Source of the DNA: Campylobacter sp. RM5004
GTDB lineage: Bacteria; Campylobacterota; Campylobacteria; Campylobacterales; Campylobacteraceae
Direction: 5' to 3'
Length of the DNA: 64,000 bases
NCBI RefSeq assembly: GCF_022369455.1
Contig: NZ_CP059599.1
Span: 1,206,409-1,270,408 of the forward strand
Position numbers and translations under genes: made by a program. The first letter of the stretch is position 1. Each line of letters opens with the position of its first letter. Under the pieces are notes generated by a model. The model made no database searches, had not been told where the DNA came from, and worked only from the letters and a program-made list of their open reading frames with translations. Of this stretch, positions 54,289 through 62,661 are shown in pieces.

Positions 54289-55308
54289 CTATTCATCATC
54301 TTCATCATAAAAATCAGGCGCTTCAAACATTCCAGTTATATTAATTAAACTTGAAGTATCAAAATCAAAATCTTGATTAAATTTTTCACAACCATTGAAC
54401 ATATAACTCATATTAGTTACTTTTGAAGTATTAAATTTTAAAGCTTGATTAAAATTAACACAATCTTGAAACATATGACTCATATCAATTACGTTTGTAG
54501 TATCAAAGCTTAATGGTTGATTGAAGTTAAAACAATATTTAAACATACTACTCATATCTGTAACTTGTGAAGTATCAAAGTTTAATAGTTTATTAAAACG
54601 ACTACATTCTTTAAACATAGCACTCATATCAATTACATTTGAAGTATTAAAATTTAATGGTTGATTAAATACTTCACATTCAAAAAACATACGACTCATA
54701 TATTTAACATTTGAAGTATCAAAGTTTAATAGTTTATTAAAACGACTACATTCTTTAAACATAGCACTCATATCAATTACATTTGAAGTATCAAAGTTTA
54801 ATGATTGATTGAAGTAATAACAACCTTCAAACATATTACACATATTAGTTACATTCAAAGTATTAAAACTTAATGGTTGATTAAAGCTAGAACAACTTTC
54901 AAACATAAAGCTCATATTTGTAACTTTTGAAGTATCGAAGTTTAATGGTTGGTTGAAACTACGACAATGACTAAACATATAGCTCATATCGGTTACTTTT
55001 GAAGTATCAATATTTAATGGTTGATTAAAATCGTAGCAATTTTCAAACATATGGCTCATATTAGTTACACTTGAAGTATCAAAGCTCAAAGCTTCATTAA
55101 AATATTCACACCATTCAAACATATGGCTCATATTAGTTACATTACTTGTATCCCATTCGTTTATCCCACTAAAATCTTTTCGTTTAGTTAAATAAAAAAG
55201 CTCACTCATATCAGTAATTAAACTCGTATCAATATCACCTAGATAAATAGTCTTATTTTTTACTAACTCTTGTAATTCTTCTTTTGTGGTAGGCTTATAT
55301 TTTTTCAT
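54289..55308 (-). CDS. BspA/DUF285-type repeat protein
   Basis: The 339-aa protein is an array of about eleven 24-residue repeats of the form TSxVTDMSxMFxxCxxFNQPLNFD, plus degenerate ends. This is the DUF285/BspA-like leucine-rich-repeat type found in Mycoplasma, Bacteroides and Helicobacter surface proteins. No signal peptide is present, so the location is uncertain. Two repeats (6 and 8) are identical, within an 80-bp DNA duplication. It overlaps the zinc-ribbon gene by 4 bp. Confidence 0.8.
   Translation of the reverse strand: MKKYKPTTKEELQELVKNKTIYLGDIDTSLITDMSELFYLTKRKDFSGINEWDTSNVTNMSHMFEWCEYFNEALSFDTSSVTNMSHMFENCYDFNQPLNIDTSKVTDMSYMFSHCRSFNQPLNFDTSKVTNMSFMFESCSSFNQPLSFNTLNVTNMCNMFEGCYYFNQSLNFDTSNVIDMSAMFKECSRFNKLLNFDTSNVKYMSRMFFECEVFNQPLNFNTSNVIDMSAMFKECSRFNKLLNFDTSQVTDMSSMFKYCFNFNQPLSFDTTNVIDMSHMFQDCVNFNQALKFNTSKVTNMSYMFNGCEKFNQDFDFDTSSLINITGMFEAPDFYDEDDE
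54568..54791. repeat. 80-bp exact direct repeat inside the BspA-like gene
   Basis: Positions 54568-54647 and 54712-54791 appear identical, offset by 144 bp (two 72-bp repeat units). Recombination between them would add or delete two 24-residue repeats in frame. Confidence 0.75.
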
Positions 55309-55505
55309 AAAATCTCCTTTAATTTTGCTAAAGCTATATCAAATGCATTAGCTCTTTTTCTATCATAACAAACACTATTTTTACATTTAGGACATTTAGA
55401 TGGTGGTAAATCATTTGCACTTAGACAATCGCTTTTATGAATTATCACCACTGAATACCCACAATCTTTACAAATAAACTTGCTTGGCTTCGGTGCTATT
55501 GGCAT
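55305..55505 (-). CDS. small zinc-ribbon protein
   Basis: The 66-aa protein has two CXXC knuckles (FICKDCGY and SKCPKCKNSVC). The spacing is that of a zinc ribbon. It is coupled to the BspA-like gene by a 4-bp overlap (ATGA). No catalytic domain is visible; a nucleic-acid or protein-binding role is likely. Confidence 0.7.
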   Translation of the reverse strand: MPIAPKPSKFICKDCGYSVVIIHKSDCLSANDLPPSKCPKCKNSVCYDRKRANAFDIALAKLKEIL

Positions 55506-55517
55506 AATTTCTCCTTT

Positions 55518-55549
55518 AAAGAATTTGAAATTCCTATTTCAAATTCTTT
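55518..55549. repeat. compact dispersed-repeat hairpin
   Basis: AAAGAATTTGAAA/TTTCAAATTCTTT with loop TTCCTA lies between the GTPase gene and the zinc-ribbon gene, with T-runs on the plus strand. It would separate the two minus-strand genes unless read through. Confidence 0.85.
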
Positions 55550-55556
55550 TTGTTTT

Positions 55557-56979
55557 TTATTTTTTCTTAGAATCAAAAAAGGCTTTCTTGAATTTATCAA
55601 CCATAGCTATGCCAGCATCAATAACATTTATTATCTTCACGCCGTTTTCAACAACAAAATCAACTGCTTTTCCAACACCATCGCATAAGTTATCCCAAAA
55701 GCTTTTTTCTATCTTTTCATCAGCTAAAGCTTTGTAATCTTTTGTGGTGTTATCTGTTTGATTATAAGTCTGATTATTTGTTTGATTTCTTGATGAATTA
55801 AAATTATTTGTATTAGGCTTTACTTTTTCGTTGCTTTTCCAGTTGTTTTTATTTTCGTTTATCTTACCTTTAAATACTGCTCTTTTTTTGCTGGGAGTAT
55901 AATCAACGATGAAGTTAAGTAATTTTCCTAAATTATATGGGTTTTCTTGAATGCCATTTCTGCTCTTGCCTGATGAATAATATATAGGCTCAATCCTTAC
56001 GCTAGTTGTCTCATATATCCTATCACTAATTATTTTTACACTTTCATCAAGATATTTTATAAGCTCTTCTTCTGGATAAGGACTATCACCCTTCACCCAA
56101 AAATCTCCTTCTAAAGCTTGATCACACTTATTAAGTGCTATTAATATTCTATCTTTTGCGTTTTCTCCTAAGGCAGGGATTATTACATTAGTAATTAGAT
56201 GATAAGTAGTGCCTAAATCACGAGTTTTTGCATCTACAATAACTAAAACTAAATCTATTAAAGCATTTCCTTTACTATCTTTTTCGTGAAGCTTTTTATT
56301 GATTTTTGCAATATGCTCACTATCTTTTATCCCATCTCCTAAGCCTGGACTATCCCATAAAACAAGGTTTCTTCCTATTTCGTATTTTTTAATCTCCATT
56401 GTTTGTGGTTTGCTAGTAGTGCCGATTTCGCTAAATTCTTGTTTGTATTCATCACCCATATTAAAAAGCGAATTAATAGTAGAGCTTTTGCCAACTCCTG
56501 TTCCGCCTGTAATTAATATATTTAGCTTTGTGTTTGCTAGTTTTTTGATATTTAGCTTTAGCTTATTTTTATCTTCTTCATCTAAATCTGATTTGTTTAA
56601 CAACTCATCTAATTCTGCATACTCTTCTTTAGATTCTTCTTGTTCTTTATAGTATTTCATAACTTCTGTTATATTAGACATATCAGGTATTAATGCTGTT
56701 GAAGTTGGTTTTTGATAGTTTAAAATATCTTTTGATTTAAAGCTGATATGATATATTTCTTCAATTAAAGCAGCTAATTTCATTCTGTTTTCTAAATCAA
56801 AATCTAAATCTTTTAATAAAATGTCTAAATATTCCTTAGGGCATGTAGAATACATGAAATTAGCAAAAATTGTTGGTTTGCTTTTTTTCTTTAACAAAAT
56901 TTAAAATATTTTCTTTTAATATCTTTCTTTTACTATCTTCTAGTTCTGTGAATTCTTTTAATATTCTTTTGATTTCCAT
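55557..56979 (-). CDS. YfjP/dynamin-like GTPase, frameshifted near the N-terminus
   Basis: The main frame (55557-56897, TTG start) has Walker A ITGGTGVGKSSTINS, G3 DSPGLGDG and G4 NKCD, followed by an Asn/Gln-rich linker and a C-terminal helical segment. The TTG at 56897 has no RBS. An ATG at 56979 with AAGGA reads MEIKRILKEFTELEDSKRK and runs 33 residues to an A7 run (56882-56888). Deleting one A there joins both frames as ...NFVKEKSKPTIFANF. The function of the family is unknown; membrane remodelling or defence is possible. Confidence 0.75.
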
Positions 56980-57093
56980 TTTTTATCCTTTTTATTTTTT
57001 TATTTTTAATTTTTAAATATTTATGATTAGATAAAAAATGCTTTCTAAGTTCCTTTAAAAATAGATGAAGGTTTTTGAGTATATTCTAAAGAG

Positions 57094-57129
57094 TTATACC
57101 CCCCCCCATAAGAGAAATATAGCTTTCAT
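57094..57129 (-). other. leader ORF interrupted by a G9 tract (contingency-type)
   Basis: On the minus strand AAGGAG-N4-ATG opens MKAIFLLWGG and enters nine consecutive G (57099-57107), then stops (11 aa). With eight G the frame would run 27 codons to a TAG near 57040; with ten it stops after 14. G-tracts of this length are classic phase-variation sites in Campylobacter. It may be a 5' remnant of a gene or a leader peptide for the GTPase. Confidence 0.5.
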
Positions 57130-57155
57130 TTATTCTCCTTTCTTAATTTTTCTTG

Positions 57156-57161
57156 ATTATA
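57156..57161 (-). promoter_or_regulatory. -10 box upstream of the G9 leader ORF
   Basis: A perfect TATAAT in the context GTTATAAT lies 27 bp before the leader ATG. It supports transcription of the leader and GTPase genes. Confidence 0.5.
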
Positions 57162-57215
57162 ACACATTGAATATCAAAATTCTGTCCATATAAAAGTTTT
57201 TAAAAATATTTTTTA

Positions 57216-57266
57216 AATTCCTATTTCAAATTCCACGAAAATTTTAAAGAATTTGAAATAGGAATT
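57216..57266. repeat. dispersed inverted repeat, both arms exact
   Basis: Exact AATTCCTATTTCAAATTC (57216-57233) and exact GAATTTGAAATAGGAATT (57249-57266) flank a 15-nt loop. Confidence 0.88.
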
Positions 57267-57320
57267 TGGCTTTTAATTTTTAAGTTTTTATGTAGGTTGT
57301 GTGATTTGTTTTAAGAAGAT

Positions 57321-57348
57321 TTAGGAATTTCAATTAAGAAATTCCTAA
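57321..57348 (-). terminator. hairpin after dnaK
   Basis: TTAGGAATTTC pairs with GAAATTCCTAA over a 6-nt loop, 42 bp past the dnaK stop. Confidence 0.6.
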
Positions 57349-57390
57349 AAAGTAAGGATTAAATCCTAATTAGACTAGTTTGTTTGTTTT

Positions 57391-59256
57391 TTACTCTACT
57401 TCAGCATCTACTGCGTCGTCTTTTTCGCTCTTTTTAGCGTCTTTATTTTCATCTTTTTTGTAAAGATTTTCAGCTAATTTATGACTTGCATCACTTAACT
57501 TTTTCATTTTTTCATCAATTTGAGCTTTAGTTGCGTTTTCGTTATTAATCACATCATTTAGCTCATTTATAGCGCCTTCAATCTCTTGTTTAGTAGCAGC
57601 TTCTACTTTATCACCTAATTCTCCTAAGCTCTTTTGAACTTGATGAACTAAGCTTTGAGCTTGGTTTTTAGCATCTACTACTTCTCTTCTTTGTTTATCA
57701 GCTTCTTTGTTTTTCTCAGCTTCATTTATCATATTTTTAATTTCTTCATCACTTAATCCGCTTGAACCTGTGATTGTAATGTTTTGAGCTTTACCACTTG
57801 CTTTATCTAAAGCACTTACTGTTAAAATACCATTCGCATCAATATCAAATGTTACTTCAATTTGTGGCACACCTCTTGGAGCTGCTGGAATTCCTTCAAG
57901 GTTGAAATTACCAAGTGATTTATTATCACGGCTAAACTCACGCTCACCTTGTAAAACATTGATTGTAACTGCACTTTGATTATCTTCTGCAGTTGAGAAA
58001 GTTTGACTTTTCTTAGTTGGAATTGTCGCACCCTTTTCAATAATTTTACTCATAACTCCACCTAAAGTCTCAATTCCAAGGCTAAGTGGTGTAACATCAA
58101 GTAAAAGCACATCTTTTACATCACCTTGAATAATTCCTGCTTGAGTAGCAGCTCCCATTGCAACAACTTCATCAGGATTTACGCTCTTATTTAGTTCTTT
58201 TCCGAATACTTTTTTAACTTCTTCTTGAACTAAAGGAACACGAGTTGAACCACCTACCATTACAACTTCTTTAATTTCGTTTTTGCTAATTCCTGCTTCA
58301 CTTATAACTTCATTAATTTTTTTGATAGTTTCAGCCACAAGCGAATCAATCATTCCTTCAAATTGAGCTTTTGTAATAGTTTTTACAAGGTGTTTTGGAC
58401 CTGTTGCATCTGCTGTAATGAATGGTAAATTCACTTCAGTTTGGTTTGTGCTTGAAAGCTCTTTTTTAGCATTTTCTGCAGCTTCTTTTAATCTTTGTAA
58501 AGCCATTTTGTCGTTTCTTAAATCAATACCTTGCTCGTTTTTAAACTCAGTTGCAAGATAATCAATTAATTTATTATCAAAATCATCTCCACCTAAGAAA
58601 GCATTACCACCAGTTGCAAGAACCTCAACTACGCCATCACCAGTCTCAAGAATTGTAACGTCAAATGTTCCACCACCTAGGTCATATACTGCGATTTTTT
58701 CAGCACTTACTTTATCAAGACCATAAGCTAGAGCTGCTGCTGTTGGCTCGTTTATAATTCTTAATACATTAAGACCTGCGATTTGTCCTGCTTCTTTAGT
58801 CGCTTTTCTTTGAGCGTCGTTAAAATATGCAGGAACAGTAATAACTGCATCAGTTACAGGTGTTCCTAAATAACTTTCAGCATCTTCTTTAAGTTTCATT
58901 AAAACTTTTGAAGAAATTTCTTGTGGAGTATAAACATTACCTGCAATCTCAATAGCGCAAGCACCATTTCTATCAACTATTTTATAAGGTAAATGCTTTG
59001 CTGCTTCTTTTGCATTTTCTTCATTCATCATAAGACCCATAATTCTTTTGATTGAATAAATTGTCTTTTCTGGGTTTGCTACTGCTTGACGCTTAGCACT
59101 ATCTCCAACTAAAATTTCACCTTTATCTGTAAATGCAACAATTGATGGAGTTGTGTTTTTTCCTTCTTTGTTTGGAATTACTTTCTTTTCTCCACGCTCA
59201 AAAACTGCCACACATGAGTTTGTTGTTCCTAAATCTATACCTATTGCTTTTCCCAT
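57391..59256 (-). CDS. dnaK: chaperone DnaK (Hsp70)
   Basis: The 621-aa Hsp70 starts [15 protein letters not shown] and has [15 protein letters not shown], the linker [16 protein letters not shown] and a charged C-terminal tail. It lies 12 bp after grpE in the heat-shock operon hrcA-grpE-dnaK. Confidence 0.98.
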   Translation of the reverse strand: MGKAIGIDLGTTNSCVAVFERGEKKVIPNKEGKNTTPSIVAFTDKGEILVGDSAKRQAVANPEKTIYSIKRIMGLMMNEENAKEAAKHLPYKIVDRNGACAIEIAGNVYTPQEISSKVLMKLKEDAESYLGTPVTDAVITVPAYFNDAQRKATKEAGQIAGLNVLRIINEPTAAALAYGLDKVSAEKIAVYDLGGGTFDVTILETGDGVVEVLATGGNAFLGGDDFDNKLIDYLATEFKNEQGIDLRNDKMALQRLKEAAENAKKELSSTNQTEVNLPFITADATGPKHLVKTITKAQFEGMIDSLVAETIKKINEVISEAGISKNEIKEVVMVGGSTRVPLVQEEVKKVFGKELNKSVNPDEVVAMGAATQAGIIQGDVKDVLLLDVTPLSLGIETLGGVMSKIIEKGATIPTKKSQTFSTAEDNQSAVTINVLQGEREFSRDNKSLGNFNLEGIPAAPRGVPQIEVTFDIDANGILTVSALDKASGKAQNITITGSSGLSDEEIKNMINEAEKNKEADKQRREVVDAKNQAQSLVHQVQKSLGELGDKVEAATKQEIEGAINELNDVINNENATKAQIDEKMKKLSDASHKLAENLYKKDENKDAKKSEKDDAVDAEVE

Positions 59257-59268
59257 AATATTCTCCTT

Positions 59269-59832
59269 TTATTTTGATACGCTAACTTTGCTAGCTCTTA
59301 TAATTCTTTCGTTTAATATATAGCCTTTTTGAAACATAGCTGCAACGCAATTTGGCTCTAAATCAGATTCTACATGCATCATTGCTTCGTGATAATTTGG
59401 GTTAAATTCATCTCCAACATTAGCTACGATTTCAGCAATTCCATGTTTTGCTAAAATGTTTTTAAACAAACTTAAAGTATTTTCAATACCTTGCTTAAGT
59501 TGCTTTGAAAACTCATCATCTGCTTCAAAATTGCAAGCATTTTCTAAAGCATCTAAAACAGGAATTAAATCCTTTAATAATCCTTCTTGTGCATAAAGCA
59601 CAGCACTTTGCTTATCTTTTTCTAAGCGTTTTTTATAATTATCAAAATCCGCATTTGCTCTAAGATAAGCGTCTTTTAATTTCGCAACTTCTTCATTTGC
59701 CTTATCAAGCTCTGCTTTTAAAGCAATTTCTTCATTGCTTAATTCGTTTTGTTCGCAAGCACAATCTTCATTGCATTCGCAAACTTCTTCGTTATTTTCT
59801 ACAATTTCTTCTTGCGTGGCTTTTTCGCTCAT
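59269..59832 (-). CDS. grpE: nucleotide exchange factor GrpE
   Basis: The 187-aa protein has an acidic N-terminus rich in Glu/Cys (CECNEDCACEQN), a long coiled coil, DFDNYKKRLEKD, and the beta-wing domain (VGDEFNPNYHEAM). It overlaps hrcA by 4 bp. Confidence 0.96.
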   Translation of the reverse strand: MSEKATQEEIVENNEEVCECNEDCACEQNELSNEEIALKAELDKANEEVAKLKDAYLRANADFDNYKKRLEKDKQSAVLYAQEGLLKDLIPVLDALENACNFEADDEFSKQLKQGIENTLSLFKNILAKHGIAEIVANVGDEFNPNYHEAMMHVESDLEPNCVAAMFQKGYILNERIIRASKVSVSK

Positions 59833-60620
59833 ATTGCCTCCCTTAACTGATTTAAAACATTTTCATAATCTGTAAAAATACTACCTGCTAATACAAGAGT
59901 GCTTTTATTTTGTTTAAAATTACAATCAATTTTAACTCCCATATATTCAGGTAAAAATAACTCATCATAAATTAAACTACTTGTAAAATAATCAAGCAAT
60001 TTCGCATTCATAATAGAGCTAAATGAAGAAAGTTTTACAATACTTGCAAAAATCTTTTCTCCACAAATAAATTTAATTTTGTTTTTAAAAGCATTTTCTA
60101 TTTCATCTAAAATATTTAAAAGATTTAGCCTATATAAAATAGTTTTAATATCATTAATTTCATATCCTTTTATTTGGTTAAATAAAACATTTAACTCATC
60201 ATTAAAATTAATTAAAACTTGCTTTTGGCTAAAGTCTAAAATAATAAATCTATTATCAATATTCAAAACTTCATTTAAAAACACTTTATTATTATCAACC
60301 ACAAGACAAAATAAATCATTTTCACTAGCAACTTTTAAAAGCTCTAAACTTGAATTAATTTCTAGCTCAGTATTAAAAGTATAGTTAAAAAACTGATGCC
60401 AATAATACTTCATAGCTTTTTGAGTAGGAATTCTTCCACCGCTTGCATGAAGTTTAGAAATATAACCATCACTATCAAGTTGTTTAAAATAAACCCTAAT
60501 AGTGCTAGCAGGAACATTCAAACTATCTTGCAATAACATAGAGCCGATAGGATTTTGCTCGTTTAAGTAAGCTTTAATCATTTGCTCTAGTATATAATCA
60601 GTTTTCTTACTCATTGTCAC
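59829..60620 (-). CDS. hrcA: heat-inducible transcription repressor HrcA
   Basis: The ~263-aa protein has a winged-helix N-terminus (NVPASTIRVYFKQLDSDGYI) and a diverged HrcA C-terminal domain. The GTG at 60620 is 5 bp after AAGG; the ATG at 60614 is an alternative. In C. jejuni HrcA and HspR together control the heat-shock operons. A HAIR-like site lies upstream. Confidence 0.88.
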   Translation of the reverse strand: MTMSKKTDYILEQMIKAYLNEQNPIGSMLLQDSLNVPASTIRVYFKQLDSDGYISKLHASGGRIPTQKAMKYYWHQFFNYTFNTELEINSSLELLKVASENDLFCLVVDNNKVFLNEVLNIDNRFIILDFSQKQVLINFNDELNVLFNQIKGYEINDIKTILYRLNLLNILDEIENAFKNKIKFICGEKIFASIVKLSSFSSIMNAKLLDYFTSSLIYDELFLPEYMGVKIDCNFKQNKSTLVLAGSIFTDYENVLNQLREAI

Positions 60621-60644
60621 TCTTGCCTTAAAATTGATAAGCGA

Positions 60645-60674
60645 ATTATATCACTTGAGTTGTTAACTATCAAG
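60645..60674 (-). promoter_or_regulatory. hrcA promoter with HspR HAIR-like operator
   Basis: On the minus strand the -10 TATAAT occupies 60645-60650. Immediately upstream lies CTTGAGT-N7-TATCAAG (60654-60674, plus-strand reading), which differs at two bases from the HAIR consensus CTTGAGT-N7-ACTCAAG bound by HspR. No CIRCE element is visible. HspR regulation of this operon is known in C. jejuni. Confidence 0.65.
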
Positions 60675-60826
60675 TAACCATTTAGCCACTTACACTCAAC
60701 TTTCTTAAATAAAATTATTTATAGTAAAAATTATTGTATATTTTATACATTATTTTGTATTAAAAAGATAATTTTAAGTATTATTAAAAATATTTTTAGT
60801 ATTTTTTATATTTTTTCTCAAATATT

Positions 60827-60867
60827 AACTTCGTTTTAGCGAAGTTTAATTTTTCATATCGTATAAT
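60827..60867 (+). promoter_or_regulatory. operator and -10 box of the HTH gene
   Basis: An inverted repeat AACTTCG-N6-CGAAGTT (60827-60846) covers the -35 region of a TATAAT (60862-60867). The -10 ends 6 bp before the ATG, so the mRNA would be leaderless. A further palindrome TGTATA-TTT-TATACA lies at 60735-60749. Confidence 0.5.
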
Positions 60868-60873
60868 TTATAA

Positions 60874-61119
60874 ATGTTAGAGACGAACGATATATTTAAT
60901 TTATTACATAATGCGATTGAAAGTAAAGAAAATGGGAAAAAAATCTCATTACAAGCAATGTCGCAGCGTTTAGGATTACCTATGCGAACATATCAGGATT
61001 GGCGTTTAGGCAATTCTAAACCGCAAGCAGTAAAGGCTGTATTTACTATGCTTTGTGAATTAGATGATGATGAGCTATTGTTTTTAATGTCTCGTATAAG
61101 AAAACAAATAAAGGATTAA
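60874..61119 (+). CDS. small helix-turn-helix DNA-binding protein
   Basis: The 81-aa protein has an HTH (LQAMSQRLGLPMRTYQDWRL) followed by a short helical tail. The pattern is Xre/Cro-like (about residues 26-45). No RBS precedes the ATG, and the -10 box abuts the start, pointing to a leaderless transcript. The inverted repeat in the promoter suggests autoregulation. It is followed by a 49-aa ORF. Confidence 0.7.
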   Translation: MLETNDIFNLLHNAIESKENGKKISLQAMSQRLGLPMRTYQDWRLGNSKPQAVKAVFTMLCELDDDELLFLMSRIRKQIKD

Positions 61120-61121
61120 AG

Positions 61122-61271
61122 GTGATAACTGAAAAGGAAAGAATTGAGCTTGATATGATATTTAATAGCATAAGAACAAGCAAAAAAAATATGATTAAAA
61201 GATATTTTAAAAACTTTTATAAAAAATTTTTATTCACTCGCAAAAAACAATATAACCATCAATATAGCTAA
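61122..61271 (+). CDS. 49-aa basic protein downstream of the HTH gene
   Basis: A GTG at 61122, 2 bp after the HTH stop with AAGGA upstream, opens a 49-codon frame ending at 61271. The product is strongly basic, with Lys-rich runs (TSKKNMIKRYFKNFYKKFLF), and contains an amphipathic helix. It is too short for common ORF cut-offs. It is probably co-transcribed with the HTH gene and ends at the hairpin 61273-61300. Confidence 0.45.
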   Translation: MITEKERIELDMIFNSIRTSKKNMIKRYFKNFYKKFLFTRKKQYNHQYS

Positions 61272-61272
61272 T

Positions 61273-61300
61273 GTCCTATCTTTTATAAATAGGACTTTTT
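61273..61300. terminator. shared terminator of convergent genes
   Basis: GTCCTAT pairs with ATAGGAC, followed by TTTTT, at the end of the HTH operon. The stop codon of the convergent minus-strand gene (61276) lies within the hairpin, so the element serves both. Confidence 0.75.
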
Positions 61301-62061
61301 CTTCTATCATAAATTATTATTAATAGCAAAATACCTAAAGAAGTAAATAGTTCGCTTAAAGGCTTTATAACACCTTCGCTACTTGCAAAATAACTATGTG
61401 CAAACTCTATAAAATAATGAAATATCAAAGGCATTGACAATAAAAGCAAATAAATACTTCTAAGCCTTATGCAAACTGAAATTATAAGTAAAATCAAAAA
61501 AGAAACTAAAATATAAAAAATATCTATCAATTCATAAAGAAGTAACGAGCAAGTAAGATATAAAATAATGCTAAAAAAATAATGCATATTTTCTTTAGCA
61601 ATTACAAATAACAATATAGATATAAAAACAAACGCTATTAAACAAATAAAGAAAAGTTCATTAGATTGACTAACAAAACTTAAAGCAAAAAATATGCAAA
61701 ATACAAATATAAACGCATAAAACAAAGCTTTGAAAAAGTCTTCTAATTCACAAGCAAGATTGATTTTATCTTTATCAATTAATAAGTTAAATAAAACCAC
61801 TATAAAAGATGGAATAAATACCACTAAAAAAATAATTTGAATTCCTGCAAAAGGAATTAATAAAAATATATCATCATAGACTGCTTTTTCATCTATAAAT
61901 ACACGAAACATTTTAGTGATATTATCAGGTTTTATAAGCAAGTATAAAGCAAAAAATAAATAATAATAAATATTTAATTTTTTAATAGAAAAAGAAAAAG
62001 CTATGAAAGATTTTTCATTTGATTTAATCTCACTTATTAGCCAATTTAAAAAAATCTTCAT
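61276..62061 (-). CDS. polytopic membrane protein, unrecognised
   Basis: The 261-aa protein has about seven to eight hydrophobic segments spanning most of its length (residues ~28-45, ~62-90, ~100-145, ~150-220 and ~235-250). No motif is recognised. It sits downstream of MAFKN copy 2 in the same direction, mirroring the MAFKN-membrane gene pair at 21410-22506, but the two membrane proteins are not similar. A paired dispersed repeat lies between it and the MAFKN gene. Confidence 0.6.
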   Translation of the reverse strand: MKIFLNWLISEIKSNEKSFIAFSFSIKKLNIYYYLFFALYLLIKPDNITKMFRVFIDEKAVYDDIFLLIPFAGIQIIFLVVFIPSFIVVLFNLLIDKDKINLACELEDFFKALFYAFIFVFCIFFALSFVSQSNELFFICLIAFVFISILLFVIAKENMHYFFSIILYLTCSLLLYELIDIFYILVSFLILLIISVCIRLRSIYLLLLSMPLIFHYFIEFAHSYFASSEGVIKPLSELFTSLGILLLIIIYDRRKSPIYKR

Positions 62062-62093
62062 AACTATCCTTTATTATAAATATTCTTTAATCA

Positions 62094-62144
62094 AATTCCT
62101 ATTTCAAATTCCTTTAAAAATTTGCGGAATTTGAAATAGGAATT
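62094..62144. repeat. dispersed inverted repeat, both arms exact
   Basis: Exact AATTCCTATTTCAAATTC (62094-62111) and GAATTTGAAATAGGAATT (62127-62144) with a 15-nt loop lie between the MAFKN gene and the membrane-protein gene. Confidence 0.88.
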
Positions 62145-62167
62145 AGCTTTAAAATATAATCTTTACA

Positions 62168-62638
62168 CTACAAAAGCTCTTCAAGTATTTCTTCTCTTAC
62201 ATAAATTGTGCATTCTTCTTTTTCAGTCCAAAATCCATTAACTCCATAGACTTTTAAAATATCTCTTAGCAATTCTATGATTTCTTTTTCATTTAATATT
62301 TTATTGTTTTTTATAGATAGTATTTTCCAAACTATATCATATAAAGTTCCATTTATTTTTATACGAAAATCTCGGTCTAAAATAATTTTTATTACTTCGC
62401 CTTTGTAATACAATACCCACAATGACTTATCAAGTTTAGCATAGTCTAGCTCAGGGTCATCAAAATACATACAATTCATAAACCAGCAGTCTAATTCTTC
62501 ATCTATTACAATGCGTTCTTCAAAAGGAAATTTACGATATTGTCTGAGATACCAATCATTAGAATATCTAATACAAATATCTACAAAAGAATATTTTTTA
62601 TCTAATCTATCATCAATAATTGCATTTTTAAAAGCCAT
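62168..62638 (-). CDS. MAFKN-family protein, copy 2 (unrecognised family)
   Basis: The 156-aa acidic soluble protein is paralogous to 22042-22506. Shared segments include the start MAFKNA, ERIVIDEELDC, DDPELDYAKLDKSLWVLYYK and ILKVYG. The two copies diverge over the rest, as expected for rapidly evolving immunity or adaptor proteins. The function is unknown. The neighbour downstream is a membrane protein. Confidence 0.65.
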   Translation of the reverse strand: MAFKNAIIDDRLDKKYSFVDICIRYSNDWYLRQYRKFPFEERIVIDEELDCWFMNCMYFDDPELDYAKLDKSLWVLYYKGEVIKIILDRDFRIKINGTLYDIVWKILSIKNNKILNEKEIIELLRDILKVYGVNGFWTEKEECTIYVREEILEELL

Positions 62639-62661
62639 TTGCTTGCCCCATTTTTAACCCA

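Larger units (their letters stand above)
56980..57390. other. 411-bp intergenic region upstream of the GTPase
   Basis: The region contains the leader ORF and its promoter on the minus strand, a paired dispersed repeat (57216-57266) and the dnaK terminator (57321-57348). No other ORF or RNA gene is seen. Confidence 0.6.

Noticed and set aside
54289-55308. CRISPR-like regular repeats
   Set aside because: The 72-bp periodicity comes from protein repeats in an open frame; there are no unique spacers of constant size and no cas genes.
60874-61271. Prophage remnant
   Set aside because: Only a small HTH gene and a 49-aa frame are present; no integrase, attachment sites or structural genes are nearby.
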